A stretch of DNA of 64,000 nt from UBA7702 sp040776805 (lineage in GTDB: Bacteria > Bacillota > Dehalobacteriia > UBA7702), in assembly GCA_040776805.1 (NCBI GenBank), contig JAXGZS010000004.1:1-64000 (forward strand), read 5' to 3'. Under the pieces are notes generated by a model, which was given only the letters and a program-made list of their open reading frames with translations, made no database searches and was not told where the DNA came from. Both the position numbers and the translations under genes were made by a program. Of this stretch, positions 41,880-49,931 are shown in pieces; the first letter of the stretch is position 1, and each line of letters opens with the position of its first letter.

Positions 41880-42977
41880 ATGAAAAAGTTTTTCGCGCTA
41901 TTGCTCCTCTGTTTGTTGGCTTGTTTCATCTTTACCGCCTGCGGCCAAGAAGAGAAGAAAGACACTTCCGCCAACGGCGAAAGCATGACAATCACCGATA
42001 TGGCGGACAGAACAATCACCATAGAAAACAAACCGGAACGGCTGCTGATCCTCGGCTCCGCCCTCCGCTTATACACGTATATCGCCGGCACGGAACATTT
42101 GGTCGGCGTGGAAAAGGCGCAGCAGGATGCTGATAGCGGCAGACCGTATATCATCGCCCATCCGGAATTGTCCGATCTGCCCCTGGTCGGCGAAGGGTTC
42201 CCTGCCGATCCCGATCCCGAACGCATCGCCCAAGTGGATCCCGATGTGATCATCGCCGGGGATATCATGGACACGGAAAGCCTGAATCAGCTTCAAAGCG
42301 ACCTCGGCATTCCCGTCATTATCACCAACTGCGGCACAGACCCCGTCTTTGACGACACCACCTACCGGGCCATGGAAATCATCGGCCAGGTCACCGCCAA
42401 TGAAGACCGGGTTGCGGAACTCATCGGCTACATGGATCAATGCCAAGCGGAGCTAAAAGAACTGACTCAGGATATTGCCGACGCGGATAAGCCCACCGTT
42501 TATGTGGGAGGCCTTTCCATGAAGGGAATCCAAGGCATCGACAGCACCAACGGACAATCCGCTTTATTCCAGGCGATCAACGCGAAAAATGTCGCCGATG
42601 AACTCGGCGCGGGCCACTTCTTCATTGACAAAGAACAGCTCCTCACCTGGGATCCCGATATCCTTTTCCTGGACGAACAAGGGCTTTCCGTGATCAAAGA
42701 GGACTATGCCAAAAATCCTGCCTTTTACGAATCGCTCTCGGCGGTAAAACAGGATCAAGTATACGGTCAACTACCCTATACCAACTATTACAGTAACGTG
42801 GAAACCGCCCTCGCCGACCTCTATTATATCGGCAAAATGCTCTATCCCGACGCTTTCGCCGATATTGATCCCGTGGCAAAAGCCGATGAAATCTACGAAT
42901 TCATGCTGGGAGAAAAACTCTACGATCAAATGGCCGCGCTTTACGGCGGCTTTACAACAATCACCTTGGGCAAATAA
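41880..42977 (+). CDS. FecB/BtuF-type substrate-binding lipoprotein
   Basis: A 365-residue binding protein. The signal peptide ends in the lipobox FTAC (Cys21). The cluster A-II pattern is visible as ITDMADRTITIENKPERLLIL at the start, DPERIAQVDPDVIIAGD and WDPDILFLDEQG, with GQLPYTNYYSNVETALADLY near the end. It captures the substrate outside the membrane for the FecCD-type importer. The start is the ATG at 41880, just after the ATPase stop, with AGAAAGGAAA upstream. A strong terminator follows. The ligand could be a siderophore, corrinoid or oxyanion. Confidence 0.88.
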   Translation: MKKFFALLLLCLLACFIFTACGQEEKKDTSANGESMTITDMADRTITIENKPERLLILGSALRLYTYIAGTEHLVGVEKAQQDADSGRPYIIAHPELSDLPLVGEGFPADPDPERIAQVDPDVIIAGDIMDTESLNQLQSDLGIPVIITNCGTDPVFDDTTYRAMEIIGQVTANEDRVAELIGYMDQCQAELKELTQDIADADKPTVYVGGLSMKGIQGIDSTNGQSALFQAINAKNVADELGAGHFFIDKEQLLTWDPDILFLDEQGLSVIKEDYAKNPAFYESLSAVKQDQVYGQLPYTNYYSNVETALADLYYIGKMLYPDAFADIDPVAKADEIYEFMLGEKLYDQMAALYGGFTTITLGK

Positions 42978-43023
42978 AGCCATTTAAAACGAAATTTAGA
43001 AAAATACCTATACCTACTTTTCA

Positions 43024-43057
43024 CACAACGCGGCCGAAAACGGCCGCGTTGTGTTTT
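43024..43057 (+). terminator. Terminator of the fmdE2-ABC operon
   Basis: A perfect 13-bp stem, CACAACGCGGCCG with its complement, has an AAAA loop and is followed by TTTT. Confidence 0.93.
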
Positions 43058-43098
43058 ACCGATTAACAGAACAAGCGGCCAGCCAAACACATTGAGCA

Positions 43099-43140
43099 TT
43101 AGTATGAAACGGCGATATCCTCCGTCCTCACCCCTTTCAT
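43099..43140 (-). pseudogene. C-terminal remnant of a second S-layer-homology protein gene
   Basis: On the minus strand this reads MKGVRTEDIAVSY and stop. The end VRTEDIAVSY matches the C-terminus VRTDYVAISY of the IS-interrupted gene ending at 46472, and the DNA ATTAGTATGAAA around the stop is identical in both. Only about ten codons survive. It is joined directly to a leader-like sequence (43134-43280), so nearly the whole coding region of this copy has been deleted. Confidence 0.7.
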
Positions 43141-43280
43141 AAATTTGCCGTATCAAAGCAAACCAAGAACAAAAAACGGCATCGTAAAAAAACTGCGCCC
43201 GCCCTATATATCATCACGTTTATATCTTTTTTTCTAATATAGTATTGATTTATCATGATGTCAATCAATTTTATATAGAA
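43134..43280 (-). repeat. Diverged duplicate of the S-layer-homology gene leader
   Basis: This AT-rich stretch aligns with the leader of the interrupted gene at about 49655-49800. Shared blocks are TTTGCCGTAT, CTATATATCAT, TTTTTTCTAATATA and ATGTCAA. It marks the 5' side of the deleted second copy. Confidence 0.65.
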
Positions 43281-43366
43281 CTAATATTTATAATATATTT
43301 TCCGGTTAGAAGCAACAAACCACCAGCTAAGCGCAATGAAAAGCCCAAAAGGTCGAAGGATTTTGG

Positions 43367-43395
43367 TTGACATTCTATGGTTTTTCACATATAAT
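43367..43395 (+). promoter_or_regulatory. Consensus sigma-A promoter of the P-type ATPase transcript
   Basis: TTGACA (43367-43372) and TATAAT (43390-43395) match both consensus boxes exactly with a 17-bp spacer. Transcription should start near 43402 and run through the riboswitch at 43463-43554. Confidence 0.92.
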
Positions 43396-43462
43396 GATAG
43401 TAATCTTTTCGCACTGCATCGCACTTCACGTGAAAAAACGAAGTGTTCAATCAACAGTACAA

Positions 43463-43554
43463 ACTGATCAGGCAATAACCCCCTTTGGGTTATGCAGCCG
43501 GGCCGCCCTTTGGGCAGCAGCAGATGGTGATTTTAGGCACATCTGTGGGACAGT
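43463..43554 (+). promoter_or_regulatory. NiCo (czcD) transition-metal riboswitch
   Basis: The segment runs ACTGATCAGGCAATAACC, hairpin, GGTTATGCAGCCGGG, hairpin, CAGCAGCAGATG, loop, CACATCTGTGGGACAGT. This matches the czcD/NiCo riboswitch core as I recall it from the Erysipelotrichaceae aptamer: CAGGCAA, GCAGCCGGG, GCA(A/G)CAGATG and CATCTGTGGGACAG around a four-way junction. P1 is closed by ACTG/CAGT. Members bind Co2+ and Ni2+ cooperatively, and Fe2+ has been reported as a physiological ligand. Ligand binding normally turns on export genes. The ATPase start lies 109 bp downstream; a TGTTCC/GGAACA stem between may be part of the expression platform. Confidence 0.85.
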
Positions 43555-43663
43555 CGTATGTTCCATGGATGTGTTCTTTCATCTTACGGAACAGAGCATT
43601 TGAAAAAGAAAGTGCCATAAGAGAAATCAAACGCCGCCCAAAAGGCGAACACGGAGGTTCTTT

Positions 43664-46180
43664 ATGACAAACGAAAAATCACAAGCAGCGGGATTGAGCT
43701 CTGCCGAAGCCCGCGCCCGGCAAGAGAAATACGGTAAAAACGAATTGACGCCAAAGAAAAAGGACGGTTTTCTCCGCAAAACCCTCCATATCATCGGTGA
43801 GCCGATGTTTTTGCTGCTCATCGCCGCTGCGATCATCTACTTTATCCTGGGCGAACCGCGGGATGGCGCGATTATGCTGATTTTTGTCGTCGGCATCATT
43901 GCCATCGACGTGATCCAGGAATGGAAAACCGACCGCACCTTAAAAGCCTTAAAAGACTTATCGGCGCCGCACATCACCGTGATTCGCGATGGCAAAGAGC
44001 AGATCATCGCCAGCGCTGATCTGGTTCCCGGAGATTTGATGCTGCTCCGCGAAGGCGTGAAAATTCCCGCTGACGGCGTCATCATCCGCTGCAATGACTT
44101 ATGCGTTGACGAATCCTCCCTTACCGGCGAAGCGGAGGGCGTATGGAAAATCAGTACGGATCAAGCGCCTCCCGCCGACGCTGTTTGGCGGTTGGATTAT
44201 TGCTATGCCGGGACATTGATCACCCAGGGAACCGCCGTGGTGCGCGTTGATCAAATCGGTGATCAGACGGAATACGGCAAAATCGGCGCCCATGTCGCCG
44301 CCGCGCCGCAAGAAGCGACACCGCTGCAAAAACAAACGGCCAGCCTCGTGAGACTCTGCGCGGTCATTGCCGCGATTCTCTTTCTCCTCGTGGGCCTGTT
44401 CACCTATTGGAACATCGAGGCTTCCGACTTAGCCGACCGCCTGATAGAAAGCGTTTTAGCCGGAATCACCCTGGCCATGGCCATGATTCCGGAGGAATAT
44501 CCCGTCGTCCTCACGGTCTTTCTTTCCATGGGCGCCTGGCGCTTGGCAAAAAAACAATCTCTCGTCCGCAAACTGCCGTCAGTGGAGACATTGGGCACCG
44601 TATCCGTGCTTTGCGTTGACAAAACAGGCACCATCACCATGAACCAAATGACCGTGCAGGATATCTGGGCGCTCAACGGAGCGGACTCCCCCCTCATCGA
44701 AACCATGGGCCTCGGCTGCGAAGCCACCCACTACGACCCCATGGAAAAGGCCATGCTCGCCTTCTGCACGGAAAAGGGCTTTCCCCCGGAGCATCTCTTC
44801 AACGGAGAACTCGTCGCGGAATACGCCTTCAACAACGAACTCAAAATGATGGGTCATGTCTGGCGCAGAAACGGCGATCTGATCATCGCCGCCAAAGGCT
44901 CTCCTGAACGCATCCTTACCATCTGCGAAATCGGGGAGGAAGACCGGGAAACTGTAAGGGCAATGATGAAAAAGATGTCCGGCGAAGGCCTGCGGGTCAT
45001 CGCCGTCGCCGCGGCGCGCCCTGAAACAGAGGCGGAGATCCCCGCGTCGATCAGCGACTGCCGCCTGACCTTTTTAGGTCTCGTCGGTCTGGCGGACCCG
45101 CCTCGGAAAACAGTGGCCGACGATATTGCTGTCTGCAACAGGGCCGGTATCCGCGTGGTGATGATCACCGGGGATTACGGCTTAACCGCCGCCACCATCG
45201 CGGAGAAAATCGGGATGCGAAGCTGCGGCCAGATCATCACTGGAGATATGATCCGGGAAATGAGCGACGAAACACTAAAAGAAAAAGCCAAAACCTGCAA
45301 CATCTTTTCCCGGGTGGTACCGGAGCAAAAAATGCGCATTGTCAAGGCGTTTCAAAAGAACGGGGAGATTGTCGCCATGACCGGCGACGGCGTGAACGAC
45401 GCCCCGGCGCTGAAATACGCCGATATCGGCATCGCCATGGGCAAACGCGGCAGCGAGGTTGCCCGGGAAGCCGCCGACCTGATTCTTTTAGACGACAATT
45501 TTACCACCATCGTGGAGACGGTAAAAGACGGACGGCGGATCTACGATAATATCCGCAAAGCCGTCGGTTATATTTTCACCATCCATATTCCCATCGCCTT
45601 TTCTGCCCTCCTCGGCCCTCTCTTAGGCATCCCTTCGGCGGCCTTGCTGATCCTGCCCTTCCACGTCGTTTTGCTGGAATTGGTCATCGATCCCACCTGT
45701 TCCATTATCCTGGAACGGCAGCCCGCCGAAAGAAACATCATGGAACGGCCGCCGCGAGACCCCGGGGAAAAGCTAGTCAACATCAAACTCCTAACGAAAA
45801 GTATGCTTCAGGGCATCGCCGTCTTCGCCGCCTCCTTTGCCACCTACTTTTTTATGCTAAACAGCGGCGGCGCCGCCGACACAGCCAGGGCCATGGGACT
45901 GTCCGTGATCATCCTCGCCAATCTCCTACTGGTGCAGGTCATTAGCTCCGAACAGGACTCTGTTTTCCGCTCCGCCCGTCGGCTCATGAAAGATAAAGTG
46001 ATGTGGCTGGCCTCCGCGGCGACGGTTTTGATGCTGGTTCTCATCTTATATTCGCCCTTAAACAGCTTTTTAAAGCTTGCTCCCCTTTCTTTGCCCCAGC
46101 TTCTGGCCGTCATCGCCATCGCCGCCGCGGCGGTACTCTGGTACGAACCGGTAAAGCTGATCAAAAGGCTGCGCTCATGA
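43664..46180 (+). CDS. P2-type metal cation ATPase under NiCo riboswitch control
   Basis: An 838-residue P-type ATPase of the Ca2+-ATPase-like (P2A) group. The actuator has DESSLTGEAEGV, the phosphorylation site is Asp319 in CVDKTGTITMNQ, the nucleotide domain has KGSPERIL, and the hinge is TGDGVNDAPALKYADIGIAMG. Helix M4 reads AMIPEEYPVVLT (PEEYP at 276-280) where Ca2+ pumps have PEGLP, so the ion site differs. The NiCo riboswitch upstream indicates that the physiological cargo is Co2+, Ni2+ or Fe2+ exported from the cell. The usual database label would be calcium-transporting ATPase. GGAGG lies before the ATG. Confidence 0.9.
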   Translation: MTNEKSQAAGLSSAEARARQEKYGKNELTPKKKDGFLRKTLHIIGEPMFLLLIAAAIIYFILGEPRDGAIMLIFVVGIIAIDVIQEWKTDRTLKALKDLSAPHITVIRDGKEQIIASADLVPGDLMLLREGVKIPADGVIIRCNDLCVDESSLTGEAEGVWKISTDQAPPADAVWRLDYCYAGTLITQGTAVVRVDQIGDQTEYGKIGAHVAAAPQEATPLQKQTASLVRLCAVIAAILFLLVGLFTYWNIEASDLADRLIESVLAGITLAMAMIPEEYPVVLTVFLSMGAWRLAKKQSLVRKLPSVETLGTVSVLCVDKTGTITMNQMTVQDIWALNGADSPLIETMGLGCEATHYDPMEKAMLAFCTEKGFPPEHLFNGELVAEYAFNNELKMMGHVWRRNGDLIIAAKGSPERILTICEIGEEDRETVRAMMKKMSGEGLRVIAVAAARPETEAEIPASISDCRLTFLGLVGLADPPRKTVADDIAVCNRAGIRVVMITGDYGLTAATIAEKIGMRSCGQIITGDMIREMSDETLKEKAKTCNIFSRVVPEQKMRIVKAFQKNGEIVAMTGDGVNDAPALKYADIGIAMGKRGSEVAREAADLILLDDNFTTIVETVKDGRRIYDNIRKAVGYIFTIHIPIAFSALLGPLLGIPSAALLILPFHVVLLELVIDPTCSIILERQPAERNIMERPPRDPGEKLVNIKLLTKSMLQGIAVFAASFATYFFMLNSGGAADTARAMGLSVIILANLLLVQVISSEQDSVFRSARRLMKDKVMWLASAATVLMLVLILYSPLNSFLKLAPLSLPQLLAVIAIAAAAVLWYEPVKLIKRLRS

Positions 46181-46195
46181 GTCACTTGGTACCCA

Positions 46196-46259
46196 CAGGA
46201 CGACAAAACCATCTGTCTCAATTGGCTTCCGTTCTTACGACTACGGCCGGAAAAAATAA
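46196..46259 (+). pseudogene. FmdE C-terminal remnant
   Basis: The 64 bp CAGGACGACAAAACC...AAAAAATAA align with the last 63 bp of fmdE copy 1 (ending at 38765) with about eleven substitutions and one inserted base. The insertion shifts the frame in the middle of the former CLDCF...YDRGWK end. It follows the ATPase stop by 15 bp and has no start codon or domain of its own. Confidence 0.8.
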
Positions 46260-46308
46260 AAAGTCTCATCTTCCAATATATGAAGATTGGAGGACTAGAC
46301 TTTCGTTT
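46260..46308. terminator. Bidirectional terminator after the P-type ATPase
   Basis: Two nested stems, AAAGTCT/AGACTTT (46260-46266 and 46297-46303) and TCCAAT/ATTGGA, form an interrupted hairpin followed by CGTTTTA. On the minus strand an A-rich stretch gives T-rich RNA, so it can also end the S-layer-gene transcript. Confidence 0.7.
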
Positions 46309-46329
46309 TAAATCATGGCGGAATTTCGT

Positions 46330-46446
46330 CTATTTCTTAAAGTGCTTCACCAATAAAACTGCGATAAAAACAAGCAAAGCAAAACTACCAGCTAACAATA
46401 TCAAATTGATGACCGAGAATATTGATTGAGCAAACGTTATATCCAT
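46330..46446 (-). CDS. 38-residue single-pass membrane peptide
   Basis: ATG at 46446 follows a perfect TTAGGAGGTA. The peptide starts MDITFAQSIFSVINLILLAG, continues as a hydrophobic helix to about residue 32, and ends VKHFKK. It therefore has one membrane helix with a basic cytoplasmic end. The gene starts 25 bp behind the stop of the S-layer-homology gene on the same strand and is followed by a terminator, so it was the second gene of that unit. I know no matching family. The IS insertion in the gene ahead may now block its expression. Confidence 0.7.
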   Translation of the reverse strand: MDITFAQSIFSVINLILLAGSFALLVFIAVLLVKHFKK

Positions 46447-46471
46447 ATACTACCTCCTAATAATAATTCAA

Positions 46472-47089
46472 TTAGTATGAAATAGCTACATAATCAGTTC
46501 TAACTCCCCAATCATGAGGAGATGCTGGCTCATAAAAATCACTCCAACATATTTGAGGAGAGTAATTAGATACAGAGGTTCCTACAGAAAAATAGAAAAG
46601 ATAAGTATGCCCAGCATATAGTTTCACTGTCGTATATCGAGTAAAAAGTATATAATAAGCTTGTGTTGAACTAACACTGATGTTCTCATTCAAAACAGCT
46701 ACCTGGCTTTTAATTGCATCTGCACTTACGTCTTTAACAACTAAATTACCCCTCACACCAGAAGATCCGCCCATAAGTCCAGGATTCATTTTGCCAGCAT
46801 AAGACCCTTTAAATGAAATTTCTGCATACATACTTCCAGAGCCACTAATATAAACACTACTACCTGTTAAAGCCCACGAACTTGCACTACCGACACCGGC
46901 GGTATAATTCTTTGATCTGGCCCTCTTGCTATTCGCAGCATAGCCTGCAGTAGCAATACCTGTTTTACTTGTTAAACCAGAATTCCAGTAATTACCGCTA
47001 TAAAAGGCTGTCCATGTTCCTAAATTGGCATTAGCGGAAGATGATTGTATATCGCTTTGGCCTAAAGAGTTTACATTAAATAGTATTAC
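46472..47089 (-). pseudogene. C-terminal half of IS-interrupted S-layer-homology protein
   Basis: This segment continues the reading frame of 48692-49624 once the IS element and one 6-bp target copy are removed. It encodes about 205 residues starting FNVNSLGQSDIQSSS, rich in Gly, Ser, Tyr and Asn (YSGNYWNSGLTSK, SVYISGSGSMYAE), and ending GVRTDYVAISY. The composition suits a secreted beta-rich domain outside the cell. No known domain is recognised. Without the IS this would be the C-terminal domain of a wall-anchored protein. An open frame extends from it into the IS but has no biological sense. Confidence 0.75.
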
Positions 47090-48691
47090 CAGCCTGTAGA
47101 CAAAGTGCCTGTTGTCAGATGAGACAGCAGGCACTTTTGTATGGGAAAAGGTGTTGAAAAGGGCGCGGAAAGCGTGCAATAGCAGGAGGAATGTGATATA
47201 ATGTAAGCAGATCAAAAAAGCGGGAGATGCGAATATGCTCACGAAGAAAAGCAATGAAAACCGTAATGAAACAACGATGTTCCTCTGTATTGACGACTTT
47301 GTACCCAAAGATCATTTACTGCGCAAAATAGACGTTGCCGTCAACTTCAATTTTATCTACGATTTGGTGGCGGATTTGTATTCCCCCGACAAAGGACGTC
47401 CCAGTATAGACCCGGTAGTGCTCATCAAAATGGTATTAATCCAGTACATGTTCGGGATTCCCAGCATGCGTCAGACCGTTAGTGAAATTGAAGTTAACCT
47501 GGCCTATCGCTGGTTCCTCGGCTTTGGTTTTTATGATGAAGTACCGCATTTTTCTACTTTTGGGAAGAACTATATGAGACGTTTCGCCGGAACAGATTTG
47601 TTTGAACGTATTTTTATGGAAGTCCTCTTCGCTTGTAAACGGGCAGGTTTCGTTAAAGAAGAAGCAGTGTATATTGATGCTACCCATATAAAGGCAAATG
47701 CCAATAAGCACAAGTCAAAGAAAAGAACGGTAAAGAAAGAAGCTTACGAATATACCAGGGAGCTGAAAGAAGAAATCAACCGAGATCGGGAAACTCACGG
47801 GAAAGAACCGTTTGACGATGACGATGATCCCCCTCCCAAAGAAAAACAGGTTACGGAGAGTACAACGGACCCGGAAAGCGGGATGTTCGTTAAGGGGGAG
47901 CATGAAAGGCAGTTTGCCTACAATGTGCAGACAGCCTGTGATGATCATGGAATTGTTTTAGGATATGAGGTATTCCCCGGGAATCTGCATGACAGCGCGA
48001 GCTTTGAGAAGTTTTACAAGGTACTGGATAAAGAAAAGATCAAGACCATGGTAATGGATGCCGGTTACTGCGCGCCATATATATTTAGACGCCTGATTCT
48101 GGATAATATCAAACCACTGACGCCCTATGTCCGTTCGAAAACGAAGGCTGGATTTTTCAAGAAGTACGAATATGTGTACGATGAATACTATGATCAATAT
48201 ATCTGCCCGGCCAACAAGACGCTGGTCTATGCTACAACGAACAGGGAGGGCTACAGAGAATACAAGAGCTTGAACTATCATTGTGAGAAATGCCCGGCAC
48301 TGGAACAATGCACTGAGAGCAAAAACCATACGAAAATCGTGACGCAGCATGTATGGAATCGATTTTTAGAGATGGCAACAGATATCCGTTACAGCATCGG
48401 GATGAAAGAGCTATATGGTCGTCGCAAAGAGACCATTGAGCGAGTCTTTGCCGATGCAAAGGAAAAACATGGAATGAGGTATACCCAATATCGGGGGCGG
48501 GCCAAAGTGAAAATGGAGGTCGGCCTCATTTACACATGCATGAATCTGAAAAAGCTGGCGAGGTGGTTGGCGAAGAAGCCTTCCTCTCCTCCCGTTTCCC
48601 TTCTGTTTCCTTTACTCAAAGATAAATTTTCCTTATTTCTTAAAAACCGCGTTTGGATTCTCCTCCAAACGCGGCTTTTGTCTACAAGCTG
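47090..48691 (+). mobile_element. IS1182-family insertion sequence
   Basis: A 1602-bp element. The left end CAGCCTGTAGACAAA matches the complement of the right end TTTGTCTACAAGCTG with one mismatch. It is flanked by the 6-bp target duplication TATTAC (47084-47089 and 48692-48697). Stem-loops lie just inside both ends (GTGCCTG/CAGGCAC at 47105-47134; CCGCGTTTGG with its complement at about 48648-48675) and could block outside transcription. It carries one transposase gene and interrupts the S-layer-homology gene in the opposite orientation. Confidence 0.9.
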
Positions 48692-48773
48692 TATTACATC
48701 TTCCGAGTTCTTTTCTGAAATGTTTATTTCTTTTGCGGCATTAATAATATCATCTTTATTGTCTTTTAGGTAA
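47235..48773 (+). CDS. IS1182-family transposase
   Basis: A DDE transposase with the family's N-terminal region (SIDPVVLIKMVLIQYMFGIP, EVNLAYRWFLGF, HFSTFGKN). The first catalytic Asp is in AVYIDATHIKANANK, the second in TMVMDAGYCAP and the Glu in RRKETIERVFADAKEKHGMR. A zinc-like CEKCPALEQC segment lies between. GGGAG precedes the ATG, and an extended TATAAT lies at 47197-47202. The frame has no stop before the right inverted repeat and runs 27 codons into flanking DNA, ending at 48773. The functional C-terminus probably ends near LARWLAKKP; the tail is a read-out artefact of the insertion. Confidence 0.9.
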   Translation: MLTKKSNENRNETTMFLCIDDFVPKDHLLRKIDVAVNFNFIYDLVADLYSPDKGRPSIDPVVLIKMVLIQYMFGIPSMRQTVSEIEVNLAYRWFLGFGFYDEVPHFSTFGKNYMRRFAGTDLFERIFMEVLFACKRAGFVKEEAVYIDATHIKANANKHKSKKRTVKKEAYEYTRELKEEINRDRETHGKEPFDDDDDPPPKEKQVTESTTDPESGMFVKGEHERQFAYNVQTACDDHGIVLGYEVFPGNLHDSASFEKFYKVLDKEKIKTMVMDAGYCAPYIFRRLILDNIKPLTPYVRSKTKAGFFKKYEYVYDEYYDQYICPANKTLVYATTNREGYREYKSLNYHCEKCPALEQCTESKNHTKIVTQHVWNRFLEMATDIRYSIGMKELYGRRKETIERVFADAKEKHGMRYTQYRGRAKVKMEVGLIYTCMNLKKLARWLAKKPSSPPVSLLFPLLKDKFSLFLKNRVWILLQTRLLSTSCITSSEFFSEMFISFAALIISSLLSFR

Positions 48774-49624
48774 TCATCAATCTGACTATCTATATCATCT
48801 AAATAATAGTTTACATTTTTTGTATTTCTAACAGAAACCAAAGCAAAGTTTGTTGTAAGGCTATCATAATCATCCGAAGATATTTCGCTAGCACGCAAAT
48901 TATTTCCCGGTTCAAGTACGTCAGATTTCATGATTTTTTCAGTCACGTCGGGAGAGGAATCAACATTTAATTGCTTATAAAGGGCAATCATTTTACAAGC
49001 TTCGCTTCGAAATATCTCTTTTCTAGGCGAAAACTCGCCGTCATAGCCATCAATAATAGATGCTTTTTGCAATTTTAAAACTGCATCAGTAGCCCATGAT
49101 GAGATTTTATCACTATCCTTAAATTCATTCTTATTTTTAATTTGGGCTAAACCAGTTATTATTTGGCTAGCTCGATACAATAAAACTGAAGACTCTTCTC
49201 TTGTAATATATGAATTAGGTTCAAAAGTTGTGTCCGATTTTCCTTGTACAATACCAGTTATATACGCCCATTTAACATAGTCAGAAAACCATGAAGACGA
49301 AGAAACATCTTCAAAAGGAAGGCTAATACTACTGCATTCGCTTATACTACCATTAACAGCAAGTGCTAACATTTTCACAAATTCAGCTCGTGTAATTCTT
49401 TGATCAGGAACAAAGCACTCATCAGAAACACCAATAACAACATTTTCATCATATAAGTATTGAGTATAGGGGTAGAACCAATCATTAACACTAATATCTG
49501 AAAATGAAGAAGTATATTCATTTTCAATCGTTTCACCTAAAACACCATTAGAACAAAAGCAAATCACACTTACCAACAAAAACATCATCAATTTTTTTAT
49601 ATCATTTCTCCTGATATTATTCAA
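48692..49624 (-). pseudogene. N-terminal half of IS-interrupted S-layer-homology protein
   Basis: This holds 311 codons of a surface protein. A signal peptide (about MMFLLVSVICFCSNGVLG) is followed by three S-layer homology domains beginning FSDISVNDWFYPY, FEDVSSSSWFSDY and FKDSDKISSWATD, each with the ITRAEF-type end. SLH domains anchor proteins to pyruvylated wall polymers. The first codon is probably TTG at 49624, behind AGGA. The frame is cut by the IS after SEDVI. Because IS plus one target copy is 1608 bp, a multiple of three, excision restores a 514-residue protein. The gene is much more AT-rich than the surrounding genes. Confidence 0.85.
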
Positions 49625-49931
49625 ACGGCTGTTCCTATCAATAACCTCCCTTCATAAGATTTGCCGTATAAAGGCAAGTCAAGAATAAAAAAGCATAATA
49701 AAAAAGTATATCCAAACTATATATCATAATATTAATGTTTATACCATTTTTTCTAATATATCATTTATAAACCATTATGTCAACCAATTTAAAAATATGG
49801 TTTATGATGAGTTTTCGCGGTTATAGAGTCCATGTCACCGCCTAATCCACGGCAAAAGCCCTTTTTGCATTTCCCCCAAAATATGGTATCATAATGAACA
49901 TAAAGAAAAGCAGGAAGCGAGCTGAAAAACC
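49625..49931. other. AT-rich leader of the S-layer-homology gene and start of the next gene
   Basis: The stretch at about 49655-49800 is a diverged duplicate of 43134-43280. It contains poly-T and TAATATATCATT-type sequences that may hold the minus-strand promoter. From about 49805 the base composition returns to normal, ahead of the aldo-keto reductase gene. No further gene is visible. Confidence 0.55.

Noticed and set aside
43463..43554. yybP-ykoY manganese riboswitch ahead of the ATPase
   Set aside because: The GGGGAGUA-type loops of that class are missing, while the NiCo core elements are all present.
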